From NCBI GenBank assembly GCA_947446595.1, contig CANFGS010000007.1, positions 1 through 64,000 on the forward strand: a DNA stretch of 64,000 bases, given 5' to 3'. This DNA comes from Neisseriaceae bacterium (lineage in GTDB: Bacteria; Pseudomonadota; Gammaproteobacteria; Burkholderiales; UBA11063). Shown here one piece after another: positions 56,883 to 64,000 of the stretch (positions within the stretch are counted from its first letter, which is position 1; every line of letters starts with the position of its first letter). The position numbers and the translations under genes were made by a program. The notes beneath the pieces were generated by a model that was not told the DNA's origin, made no database searches, and worked only from the letters and a program-made list of their open reading frames with translations.

Positions 56883-57212
56883 ATGAAAGTTTCTGCTCAC
56901 TCAAATGGAATTCGCGTATCAGCGCAAAAGTGTAGACTAGTTGCTGATTTAATTCGCGGCTTAAATGTAGCTAATGCTCTTAATATACTAGAGTTTAGTC
57001 AAAAAAAATCAGGTGGAATTTTAAAGAAAACTTTAGAATCAGCAATAGCTAATGCCGAACACAATGAAGGCGCTGACATTGATGCTTTGAAAGTTAGAGA
57101 AATTTATATTGACAAAGGACCGAGCTTAAAGCGTTTTTCTGCTAGAGCTAAAGGTCGTGGTGCCAAAATAGAGAAGCAAACCTGTCATATTAATATTGTT
57201 GTTGGTTACTAA
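56883..57212 (+). CDS. rplV: Large ribosomal subunit protein uL22
   Basis: 109 aa. [16 protein letters not shown], and the long beta-hairpin loop with [16 protein letters not shown] that lines the exit tunnel (a macrolide-resistance site), identify it. 12 bases separate it from rpsS and 12 from rpsC. Confidence 0.97.
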   Translation: MKVSAHSNGIRVSAQKCRLVADLIRGLNVANALNILEFSQKKSGGILKKTLESAIANAEHNEGADIDALKVREIYIDKGPSLKRFSARAKGRGAKIEKQTCHINIVVGY

Positions 57213-57224
57213 GGAGATTAGGTC

Positions 57225-58013
57225 ATGGGACAAAAGATAGACCCTCGTGGTTTTAGGTTGGCAGTTACGAAAGACTGGTCTTCTCGTTGGTTTGCTAACA
57301 ACAAAAATTTTGCAGTTAATTTACTCGAAGATATTAAAATTCGTGAATATTTAACTTCTAAATTTGGTCGTCGTGCATCGGTTGGTCGTATTCTTATTGA
57401 GCGTCCTGCTAAAAGTATCAAAGTTACTTTGTTCACAGCACGTCCAGGTGTTATTATTGGTAAAAAGGGTGAGGGTATTGAGCAAATTAAAGCTGAATTA
57501 CAAAAAATCACTACTGTGCCTTTACACCTTAATGTAGAAGAAATCAGAAAACCAGAAATGAATGCTCAAATTGTTGCTGATCAAGTAGCAATGCAAATTG
57601 AAAAACGTGTAGCATTTCGTCGTGCGATGAAACGTGCTATGCAAACTTCAATGAAGATGGGTGCCATTGGTATTAAGATTCAAACTGCTGGTCGTCTAAA
57701 TGGTGTTGATATTGCTCGTAATGAATGGTATCGTGAAGGTCGTGTGCCTCTTCATACTCTTAGAGCAAATGTTGATTACGCAACTAGCGAAGCATTGACT
57801 ACATTTGGAATTATTGGTATCAAAGTGTGGATTTATAAAGGTGACTTAAATTTAGCTAAAAATAAATTTGTAAAAGAAGTTACTTCACATGATGAAGAAG
57901 AAAAACCACGTCGTGCAGCTCCTAAAAAAGCTCAAGACAAACCTGCTGCAGCCAAAAAACCAGCAGCACCTAGGAAAAGAAAGGTAGGCACAGAAGATGT
58001 TGCAGCCGAATAG
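57225..58013 (+). CDS. rpsC: Small ribosomal subunit protein uS3, with long C-terminal tail
   Basis: 262 aa; E. coli S3 has 233. The KH domain contains [18 protein letters not shown], and the C-terminal domain [19 protein letters not shown] and [18 protein letters not shown]. After about residue 222 there is an extra charged tail rich in Ala, Lys and Pro ([16 protein letters not shown]...). The tail end overlaps rplP by 17 bases. Confidence 0.97.
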   Translation: MGQKIDPRGFRLAVTKDWSSRWFANNKNFAVNLLEDIKIREYLTSKFGRRASVGRILIERPAKSIKVTLFTARPGVIIGKKGEGIEQIKAELQKITTVPLHLNVEEIRKPEMNAQIVADQVAMQIEKRVAFRRAMKRAMQTSMKMGAIGIKIQTAGRLNGVDIARNEWYREGRVPLHTLRANVDYATSEALTTFGIIGIKVWIYKGDLNLAKNKFVKEVTSHDEEEKPRRAAPKKAQDKPAAAKKPAAPRKRKVGTEDVAAE

Positions 58014-58413
58014 ATTAAAATACCGTAAGGTACAAAAAGGTAGAAACACGGGTATTGCTACACGCGGTACTAAAGTGAGTTTTGGTGAGTTTGGGTTAAA
58101 GGCGGTTGTTCGCGGTCGTTTGACTTCACGTCAAATTGAGGCGGCTCGTCGTGCTATGACTCGTCATATCAAACGTGGTGGCCGTATTTGGATTAGAATA
58201 TTTCCTGATAAACCAATTTCTAAAAAACCTGCTGAAGTACGTATGGGTGGAGGAAAAGGTTCTCCTGAGTATTTCGTTGCTGAAATACAACCAGGAAAAA
58301 TGTTATATGAAATGGATGGGGTTAATGAAGAACTAGCGCGTGAAGCATTCCGCTTAGCTAGTGCTAAATTACCTTTGAAAACAGCTTTTGTGGTAAGACA
58401 GGTAGGTGAGTAA
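57997..58413 (+). CDS. rplP: Large ribosomal subunit protein uL16
   Basis: 138 aa. [19 protein letters not shown] and [22 protein letters not shown] identify uL16, near the A-site finger and needed for tRNA binding. The start overlaps rpsC by 17 bases, consistent with translational coupling. Its last base is shared with the rpmC start. Confidence 0.97.
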   Translation: MLQPNRLKYRKVQKGRNTGIATRGTKVSFGEFGLKAVVRGRLTSRQIEAARRAMTRHIKRGGRIWIRIFPDKPISKKPAEVRMGGGKGSPEYFVAEIQPGKMLYEMDGVNEELAREAFRLASAKLPLKTAFVVRQVGE

Positions 58414-58610
58414 TGAAGGGTGCTGAATTAAGAGCTAAGACAGTTGAAGAATTGAATGGCGAATTAGAAACGTTGCTTAAAGCACATTTCTCACTACGTA
58501 TGCAAGCTTCAATGCAACAGCTTACTAAAACTAGTGAAATACAAAAAGTACGTCGCGATATCGCACGTGTTAGAACAATTTTGCATGCAAAGGTGAAAGC
58601 AAATGACTAA
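58413..58610 (+). CDS. rpmC: Large ribosomal subunit protein uL29
   Basis: 65 aa, two-helix protein at the tunnel exit. [20 protein letters not shown] and the [20 protein letters not shown] helix match. Start overlaps the rplP stop by one base (TAATG), and the end overlaps rpsQ by eight. Confidence 0.96.
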   Translation: MKGAELRAKTVEELNGELETLLKAHFSLRMQASMQQLTKTSEIQKVRRDIARVRTILHAKVKAND

Positions 58611-58851
58611 AGTAGTTCGTTCTTTGGTTGGCACCGTAGTTAATGATGCCAAAAATAAATCAGTAACTATACTGATTGAACGTAGAGTTAAACATCCATT
58701 ACTTGGTAAAGTTGTGAAGAAGTTTAAAAAATACTATGCACATGATGAAAATAATCAGTATAAGGCTGGTGATTTAGTTAATATAGTAGAGTCTAAACCT
58801 CTTTCTAAAACCAAAACTTGGATTGTTCAAGGTATTGTTGCTAAACAATAA
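58603..58851 (+). CDS. rpsQ: Small ribosomal subunit protein uS17
   Basis: 82 aa. [20 protein letters not shown] and [20 protein letters not shown] identify uS17. It is the last gene; a terminator follows and no spc-operon gene (rplN) comes next, unlike in most proteobacteria. Confidence 0.97.
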   Translation: MTKVVRSLVGTVVNDAKNKSVTILIERRVKHPLLGKVVKKFKKYYAHDENNQYKAGDLVNIVESKPLSKTKTWIVQGIVAKQ

Positions 58852-58865
58852 TCTATTCTATAAAT

Positions 58866-58897
58866 AATAAAGGCGGTACAAATGTACCGCCTTTATT
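58866..58897 (+). terminator. Terminator-like hairpin after rpsQ
   Basis: A perfect 14-base stem (AATAAAGGCGGTAC with GTACCGCCTTTATT) around AAAT. The 3' arm is T-rich but the following run is only ATTTCTT. It marks the end of the ribosomal cluster and fits a strong stop. Confidence 0.85.
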
Positions 58898-58917
58898 ATT
58901 TCTTAAACTCATAACTA

Positions 58918-58926
58918 TGCTATAAT
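58918..58926 (+). promoter_or_regulatory. Extended -10 promoter of the APC permease gene
   Basis: TGC followed by TATAAT (58921-58926), 41 bases before the ATG. Confidence 0.6.
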
Positions 58927-58967
58927 TCAGCATTAATTTTTAAATATATTTTTATGGATTAAAATTT

Positions 58968-60536
58968 ATGAGTTCAGTGACAACACTTAAAAAAAACATG
59001 TCTACTTTTTCACTAATGATGACTGGTGTTACATCTATTGTTGGTTCTGGGTGGTTATTAGCAACACAAAAAATTACTGCAGTTGCAGGACCTGCTGGTA
59101 TTCTTGCTTGGGTTGTAGGTATGTTTGTAGCAATTTTGATTGCATTTTTTTGTATTGAAATTGGTACGGTTAATCCATCTGCTGGCGGAGTTGGTTATTA
59201 TTCGGGTATTACACATGGACGCTTTAGCGGTTTTATTACTCAATGGGTGAATTGGTTAAGTATATTGGCTGTGCCTGCCGTTGAAGCTCAAGCTATTGTA
59301 CAATATTTAAGTAAAGTAAGTTTGTGGTGTCACGGCTGGTACTATGTTGATGAGAATATATTATCTCCAACGGGGATTATTGTTGCTATTGGTTTTATGA
59401 TTTTATTTATGGGGGTTAATTATTTTGGTTCTAAATTATTTACTCGCTTTAATAATACATTAACTATTATTAAAATAGTTGTTCCTGTTTTAACAATATT
59501 GTTTTTATTATCTTCAGGGTTCCATCTTGATAATTTTGGACATTCAGCACATGAGTTTGTACCATATGGCTGGAGTGCAGTTGGTAGTGCTGTTATTAGT
59601 TGTGGTGTAGTAATGTCTTTCAATGGTTTTCAATTGCCATTAAATTTCTCTGAAGAGATTAAAGATCCGAAGCGTCAATTGCCAATAGCTATTATAGGTA
59701 GTATTTTATTTACTTTTGTGCTTTATGTTGCACTCCAAGCTGTTTTTATTGGTTCAATTAGTCCTGATAAAATAGTAAACGGATGGCATGGCATTAATTA
59801 CCGTTCACCTTATGTTGATCTATTACTAGCAGCTAATTTCCAGGTTATGGCGTGGGCAGTAATGAGTACGTCAGTAGTGGCGCCTGCTGCTTGTGGAGCG
59901 GCATTTGTTGCTTCAGCATCCAGAATGACATATGCTTTATCTAGAGTTAATTTGCTACCTAAATTTCTTGGCAAATTAAATAGTAAATATGCAGTCCCTC
60001 GTGCTTCGATATTAGTTAATTTTGCCTTAGGCAGTATATTTTTATTTATGTTTAAAGGCTGGACACAACTAGTTGCTGTAATCTCTGTGCTACATATATT
60101 TTCATATTTATCAATGCCTGTTGTTGTGGTTGCATATCGAGCTCAGCAGGTAGCTAATTTATCAAAGATTGATAATTTTCGTTTACCATTTGCACCGTTT
60201 TTTGCAGTATTAGTGATGTTTGTATTATCGTTACTATTATTTTTTGGTGCTTGGCCAAGTATTGGTTATATGTCTATTCTACTAATTCCAGGGTTAATGT
60301 TTTTCTTTTATTATGAACATAAAAATAATGGAACTAAAGATATGTGGCAACTTATCAAGAGTGGCTCATGGTTACTTTATTTTACATTTGGAATTACCTT
60401 GATTTGCTATTTAGGTAATAATAAAGATCATAATTTGATTGATTTATCAACTTCTTTAATTTTATTACTTTTATTATCTTTAACAAGTTTTGCTTATGGT
60501 GTTTTATCACCGATTAAAAACCCCGACCTAAACTAA
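58968..60536 (+). CDS. APC-superfamily amino-acid permease
   Basis: 522 aa with about 12-13 hydrophobic segments. The first segment, [16 protein letters not shown], contains the amine-binding G-S/T-G type motif of the APC fold. [20 protein letters not shown] is the segment 6-7 loop typical of amino-acid:proton symporters. It resembles aspartate/glutamate-type transporters of the YveA kind, but the substrate is not decided by sequence. It stands alone between the ribosomal terminator and rhlE. Confidence 0.82.
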   Translation: MSSVTTLKKNMSTFSLMMTGVTSIVGSGWLLATQKITAVAGPAGILAWVVGMFVAILIAFFCIEIGTVNPSAGGVGYYSGITHGRFSGFITQWVNWLSILAVPAVEAQAIVQYLSKVSLWCHGWYYVDENILSPTGIIVAIGFMILFMGVNYFGSKLFTRFNNTLTIIKIVVPVLTILFLLSSGFHLDNFGHSAHEFVPYGWSAVGSAVISCGVVMSFNGFQLPLNFSEEIKDPKRQLPIAIIGSILFTFVLYVALQAVFIGSISPDKIVNGWHGINYRSPYVDLLLAANFQVMAWAVMSTSVVAPAACGAAFVASASRMTYALSRVNLLPKFLGKLNSKYAVPRASILVNFALGSIFLFMFKGWTQLVAVISVLHIFSYLSMPVVVVAYRAQQVANLSKIDNFRLPFAPFFAVLVMFVLSLLLFFGAWPSIGYMSILLIPGLMFFFYYEHKNNGTKDMWQLIKSGSWLLYFTFGITLICYLGNNKDHNLIDLSTSLILLLLLSLTSFAYGVLSPIKNPDLN

Positions 60537-60567
60537 TGGTCATGCTTTAATTTTATTTAGGAAATAT

Positions 60568-61827
60568 ATGTCTTTTTCAAATCTTAATCTAGCTCCAGAG
60601 ATTCTACGTGCTGTAAATGAGCTTGGTTATACAACTCCAACTCCAATTCAAAATGCTGCAATACCTGTGGTTTTAGCTGGTGGAGATCTAATGGCAATGG
60701 CACAAACAGGGACTGGAAAGACTGCTGGTTTTACACTACCGGTGTTACATATGTTAGCCTCAATGGCACCAGCTCATACCGGGCGTCCTTTGGCTTTAGT
60801 ATTAGTTCCTACACGGGAGTTAGCGCTACAGGTTCAAGAGAGTGTAAATGGCTATGGTAAATATCTTAAATTAAACTCCATGTCTATGATAGGTGGGGTT
60901 AATATCAATCCCCAAATCAAACAGCTAAGAGGTAAAGTAGATATTTTAATTGCGACTCCTGGGCGGTTACTTGATCATGTTACGCAAAAGACATTAGATT
61001 TATCGCAAGTTAAGATACTAGTTCTTGATGAAGCAGACCGTATGCTTGATATGGGCTTTGTACGAGATATCAAAAAGATTTTGGCTTTGTTACCCAAGAA
61101 GCGTCAAAATTTATTATTTTCAGCTACTTTTTCTGATGAAATAAAAGCTCTTGCTGATGGCTTACTTAATAAACCAGCTATGGTTGAAGTTGCAAGACGT
61201 AATACTACTGCTGAGATGATTACTCATAAGGTTCATCCAGTTGATACGGATAAGAAAAAAGGACTTCTTGCTCATCTAATTAAAGAATACAACTGGCATC
61301 AAGTGCTAGTATTTACTCGTACTAAGCATGGAGCTAATAAATTAGCTGAATACTTGGACAAAAATGGTCTTCCTGCTCTTGCAATTCATGGTAATAAGAG
61401 TCAAGCTAATCGAGTTAGTACTTTGGCCAAATTTAAGGATGGCTCATTACAGGTTTTGGTGGCTACAGACATAGCCGCTAGAGGGCTAGATATAGTTGAT
61501 TTACCGCATGTAGTTAATTTTGAATTACCTAATGTGCCTGAAGACTATGTACACCGTATTGGTAGAACAGGACGTGCAGGGCAAACTGGAGATGCAGTAT
61601 CGCTAGTATCAAAAGATGAGAAAAAACTGCAAATTGCAATCGAGCGATTATTAAAGAAAAAAATTGATGAAGAGATTATTACAGGTTTTGAACCAAATCC
61701 AAATGCACCTAGTATAGCTCATACAGATACAACAAATCATCGCAATAAACCAAGAAGTACTGTAGCCATTAATCGAAGTAATAGTACAAGAAACGCTAAT
61801 TCTAATCGTGGTGGCTTTAAAAGATAA
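60568..61827 (+). CDS. rhlE: DEAD-box RNA helicase, RhlE type
   Basis: 419 aa. The Q motif ([20 protein letters not shown]), Walker [16 protein letters not shown] in [16 protein letters not shown] in LFSATFSDE, and [15 protein letters not shown] are all present. RhlE-type helicases act in rRNA maturation and RNA decay. The C-terminal ~60 residues are polar (Asn, Arg, Ser-rich), ending RGGFKR, likely an RNA-binding tail. The stop is one base from the convergent stop of the next gene. Confidence 0.9.
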   Translation: MSFSNLNLAPEILRAVNELGYTTPTPIQNAAIPVVLAGGDLMAMAQTGTGKTAGFTLPVLHMLASMAPAHTGRPLALVLVPTRELALQVQESVNGYGKYLKLNSMSMIGGVNINPQIKQLRGKVDILIATPGRLLDHVTQKTLDLSQVKILVLDEADRMLDMGFVRDIKKILALLPKKRQNLLFSATFSDEIKALADGLLNKPAMVEVARRNTTAEMITHKVHPVDTDKKKGLLAHLIKEYNWHQVLVFTRTKHGANKLAEYLDKNGLPALAIHGNKSQANRVSTLAKFKDGSLQVLVATDIAARGLDIVDLPHVVNFELPNVPEDYVHRIGRTGRAGQTGDAVSLVSKDEKKLQIAIERLLKKKIDEEIITGFEPNPNAPSIAHTDTTNHRNKPRSTVAINRSNSTRNANSNRGGFKR

Positions 61828-61838
61828 GCTATCTTTTA
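61818..61838. terminator. Hairpin shared by convergent rhlE and YaiI-type gene
   Basis: TAAAAGATA and TATCTTTTA pair perfectly around AGC, and both genes' stop codons lie inside it. A T-rich arm is present on each strand, so it could end transcripts from both sides. Confidence 0.6.
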
Positions 61839-62272
61839 GCTAGTAGTTTGTCCAGTTGGTTAGCAAAAGCCTGGGTATTATCTTTAGAGAAACTTTTGGG
61901 GCCACCTGAGATAAGTTGATCATTTCTTAATTGCTCCATTAAGTTTCGCATTGCTAGTTGGTGTTTGATACTGTCTTTTGTATATAAACGCCCTCTAGGG
62001 TTCAGTGCAATAGCGTCTTTATCAATAACATTTGAAGCTAGTGGAATGTCAGCGGTAACAACTATATCTTTAGCATTAATCATTTCAACTATCTTATTGT
62101 CAGCTTCGTCAAATATTTTTGCAACTTGAATTATTCTTATAAGTGGTGAACTAGGTATTGGTATATATTGATTGGCTACTAATATAAGCTCGGTATTGGT
62201 TCTGATTGCTGCTTTAAACAATATTTCTTTGATTGGTTTGGGGCAAGCATCAGCATCGATAAATATTCGCAT
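61829..62272 (-). CDS. YaiI/YqxD family (DUF188) PIN-like protein
   Basis: 147 aa. MRIFIDADACPKPIKEIL with the acidic cluster, DIVVTADIPLASNVIDK and ALNPRGRLYTKDSIKHQLA identify the UPF0178 family, related to the PIN nuclease fold. Its biochemical role is unknown. Acidic residues at the start, Asp in ADNKIVEMI and the TADIPLA block would fit a metal-dependent nuclease, an inference. Confidence 0.9.
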   Translation of the reverse strand: MRIFIDADACPKPIKEILFKAAIRTNTELILVANQYIPIPSSPLIRIIQVAKIFDEADNKIVEMINAKDIVVTADIPLASNVIDKDAIALNPRGRLYTKDSIKHQLAMRNLMEQLRNDQLISGGPKSFSKDNTQAFANQLDKLLAKR

Positions 62273-62359
62273 CGGTTCTCCATATTATATTAATCTCATA
62301 GTCTAAAGAGTGAATTTAGTATTTAAGATTAATTTTAACACAAGCAGGGAATGGTTTCG

Positions 62360-62368
62360 TGTTAAAAT
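62360..62368 (+). promoter_or_regulatory. Extended -10 promoter of the BON lipoprotein gene
   Basis: TGT followed by TAAAAT (62363-62368); a second box, TATAAT at 62373-62378, overlaps the likely start region. The ATG follows at 62409 with GAGG upstream. Confidence 0.4.
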
Positions 62369-62408
62369 TGCGTATAATTTAAGTGTTTTTGTTGAGGATT
62401 GAGGTTTT

Positions 62409-62996
62409 ATGTCGTCAAAGTTTGGAGTTTTGGTATTGCTATCTTTAGGTATTGTGGTAGGATGTGGAGTACCAAATCCTTATAATCCAAATTATGAGAA
62501 TCCATATAATGGGGCTCAAATGAATAATACTAACGATAATAAAGTATTAGCCCAAAAAATTCAGGATATTTTAGATGATATATATTCTAAATCAGCTGAT
62601 GTAGTAGTTTTGGCTGACCATTTTAATGTGTTAGTTGCAGGTGAAGTTGATAGTGAAGCTACAAAAAATAAAATTGCCGATACAATAAAAGGTATTCCTT
62701 CAGTAAAAGAGTATGATGATTATTTAACTGTACAAGCATTTAAACCGACTTTATATAAAAACAAAACGGCTACTAAAAATGCACAGTTAAGAATTGATAA
62801 TCAAGCAAATATTTCTCTAGAACATTTACAGGTAGTTGTTGTTGCTGGTAGTGCTTATGTAATGGGTAATATAAAACCAGACCAAGTAAAAGATCTAAAT
62901 TCTGCAATAGATGGTATTTATTCAGTTGATGGGGTTACTAATGTGGTTAACTTAACTAAGATAATCCCTTATGGTGACACAGGTCATTCTTTATAA
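62409..62996 (+). CDS. BON-domain outer-membrane lipoprotein (DolP-like)
   Basis: 195 aa. The signal peptide ends in VVGC (lipobox, Cys19). After a short Asn/Pro-rich linker two BON domains follow (about 43-115 and 118-190), with the pattern VLVAGEVDSEATKNKIAD in the first and VVVAGSAYVMGNIKPDQ in the second. The best-known relative is DolP (YraP), an outer-membrane lipoprotein that helps maintain envelope integrity. A lipid-binding role is inferred. Confidence 0.78.
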   Translation: MSSKFGVLVLLSLGIVVGCGVPNPYNPNYENPYNGAQMNNTNDNKVLAQKIQDILDDIYSKSADVVVLADHFNVLVAGEVDSEATKNKIADTIKGIPSVKEYDDYLTVQAFKPTLYKNKTATKNAQLRIDNQANISLEHLQVVVVAGSAYVMGNIKPDQVKDLNSAIDGIYSVDGVTNVVNLTKIIPYGDTGHSL

Positions 62997-63010
62997 GAAT
63001 TGGGTTATGG

Positions 63011-63204
63011 CATGGATCCCAAACTCTATACGAACAGCAAAGTATTCATGTTTGGGATGACGTCAGAGTAAAGAACAGCACCACTTAATTCTTATTATAA
63101 AGTCCTACATCCATGCCAAATCAAAAATATATGCTGTTTCGTACCATACTTCGTCATCCCAAACAAAAACTTTTTGCTGTTTCGTCACGAATTTGGGATC
63201 CATG
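63011..63204. repeat. Dispersed palindromic intergenic repeats, copy C (two opposed units)
   Basis: Unit 63011-63062 runs CATGGATCCCAAAC ... CGAACAGCA ... TTTGGGATGACG. Unit 63152-63204 is the same in reverse (CGTCATCCCAAAC ... TGCTGTTTCG ... TTTGGGATCCATG). A partial third lies near 63132-63142 (TGCTGTTTCGT). These fill most of the 226-base space between the BON lipoprotein and fadH. No gene is seen there. Confidence 0.75.
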
Positions 63205-63222
63205 CCCCCTAATAGTAATTAC

Positions 63223-64000
63223 CTATAATGCTGCTGCTAATTCTGCTCCTTGCTTAATCGCAAATTTAGCATCTAACTCATGTGCTTCGAAAGCTCCACC
63301 AATTACGTGTGATTTAATATTTTTTGCGGTTAGTTCAACTGCTAATTTATTATAGCTATCTTGTCCGGCACAGATAATAATATTGTCTACAGGTAGAACA
63401 GAAGTCTTACCATCTTTAATAAAATGAAGTCCAGTATCATCTATCTTGGTATATTCTAAGTCAGAGAGCATTTTTACTTTATGTTTTTTTAGGGATGCGC
63501 GATGTATCCAACCGGTTGTTTTACCTAGTTTTTTACCGGGTTTGCCTGGTGTTCTTTGACATAAATATATTTCGCGGGCGGTATGTGGTATAACTTTGTG
63601 GCTTAATAGACCACCTCGAGTACTAAGTGTATAATCAATACCCCATTCTTGCATAAAACTTATTGCATCTGGAGTTTCCAGTTTGTTATGGAGTAGGTAT
63701 TCCGCTACATCAAAGCCAATTCCTCCAGCACCAATAATTGCTACTTTATCACCAACAGGTTTCTTATGTTTAATTACATCAATATAACTTAATACTTTAG
63801 GATGATTGATACCATCTATTTTCGGAGTTCTTGGAGTAATTCCAGTTGCTATTACTATCTCATCAAATTTTTCAGCGACTAACTCATCCGATGTAACTTC
63901 ATGCCCAAGCTTGAGACTAATACCGTATTTTTCAATTTTGGTTTGATAATAGCGTAGTGTTTCATAAAACTCCTCTTTACCGGGGATTTGTTTAGCAATG
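63223..64000 (-). CDS. fadH: 2,4-Dienoyl-CoA reductase (NADPH), C-terminal part
   Basis: At least 258 residues are open to the window edge; the N-terminal TIM-barrel half lies beyond it. The visible part has AKQIPGKEEFYETLRYY, ILATG-like EIVIATGITPRTPKIDGI, the second dinucleotide-binding motif AIIGAGGIGFDVAEYL, GLGKTTGWIHR-like KLGKTTGWIHRASLKK and IICAGQDS. These blocks match E. coli FadH closely, a flavin/iron-sulphur enzyme that reduces 2,4-dienoyl-CoA in breakdown of polyunsaturated fatty acids. An ATG at 63654 lies inside the protein and is not the start. Confidence 0.9.
   Translation of the reverse strand, partial: IAKQIPGKEEFYETLRYYQTKIEKYGISLKLGHEVTSDELVAEKFDEIVIATGITPRTPKIDGINHPKVLSYIDVIKHKKPVGDKVAIIGAGGIGFDVAEYLLHNKLETPDAISFMQEWGIDYTLSTRGGLLSHKVIPHTAREIYLCQRTPGKPGKKLGKTTGWIHRASLKKHKVKMLSDLEYTKIDDTGLHFIKDGKTSVLPVDNIIICAGQDSYNKLAVELTAKNIKSHVIGGAFEAHELDAKFAIKQGAELAAAL

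Overview
The window is an AT-rich bacterial chromosome segment, densely coded on both strands. Its genes are typical of a Gram-negative proteobacterium: a complete KDO/LPS-transport block (kdsD, kdsC, lptC, lptA, lptB), an outer-membrane efflux lipoprotein and an rnhA/methyltransferase/gloB neighbourhood. The NrdB sequence is strikingly close to what I know of betaproteobacterial NrdB. My best guess is a low-GC betaproteobacterium, perhaps an AT-rich Neisseriales lineage. This rests on memory of protein families, not on a search.

Layout. 1-422: the end of an IS30-type transposase, then intergenic repeats. 423-4343: rnhA and a methyltransferase divergent from gloB, then dnaB and nth. 4559-11864: a compact histidine operon (hisN, hisG, hisD, hisC-hisB fusion, hisH, hisA, hisF, hisIE) that appears to encode every step, with serS directly after. 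13236-15364: a two-gene AAA ATPase plus TOPRIM/DUF4276-like module that looks like a defence cassette. 15417-18510: an orphan DUF2442 gene, rpsT, argS and a VOC protein. 18734-29684: a 2Fe-2S protein, a KdpD lacking its kinase half, an EmrAB-OprM-type efflux operon, and Kdp potassium pump genes in the unusual order kdpB-kdpC-kdpF-kdpA. 29741-32286: glk, pgl and an unrecognised gene. 32669-38859: fabI, the KDO/Lpt block, a purine nucleoside phosphorylase and a cation/proton antiporter. 38959-42123: miaA, ftsY and nrdB, with a near-perfect NrdR box pair in front of ftsY. 42121-45078: a large palindrome, a terminator, a putative lipoprotein, a secreted hydrolase broken by a frameshift and an orphan DUF29 gene. 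45171-47215: a Septu-like ptuA/ptuB pair. 47224-53996: dinG, rsmD, ferredoxin, mutT, thyA, ruvB and an NCS2 permease. 54166-58851: a shortened S10 ribosomal operon (rplC to rpsQ), without rpsJ in front and without the spc genes behind. 58968-64000: an APC permease, rhlE, a YaiI-type protein, a BON-domain lipoprotein, repeats and the C-terminal part of fadH running off the end.

Promoters are recurrently of the extended -10 type (TGN followed by TATAAT or a close variant); thirteen candidates were read by eye. Palindromic intergenic repeats sharing a GCTGTTTCG core occur at three places. No tRNA, rRNA or CRISPR array was seen. All residue positions and motif matches were read by eye; no alignment or search was run.
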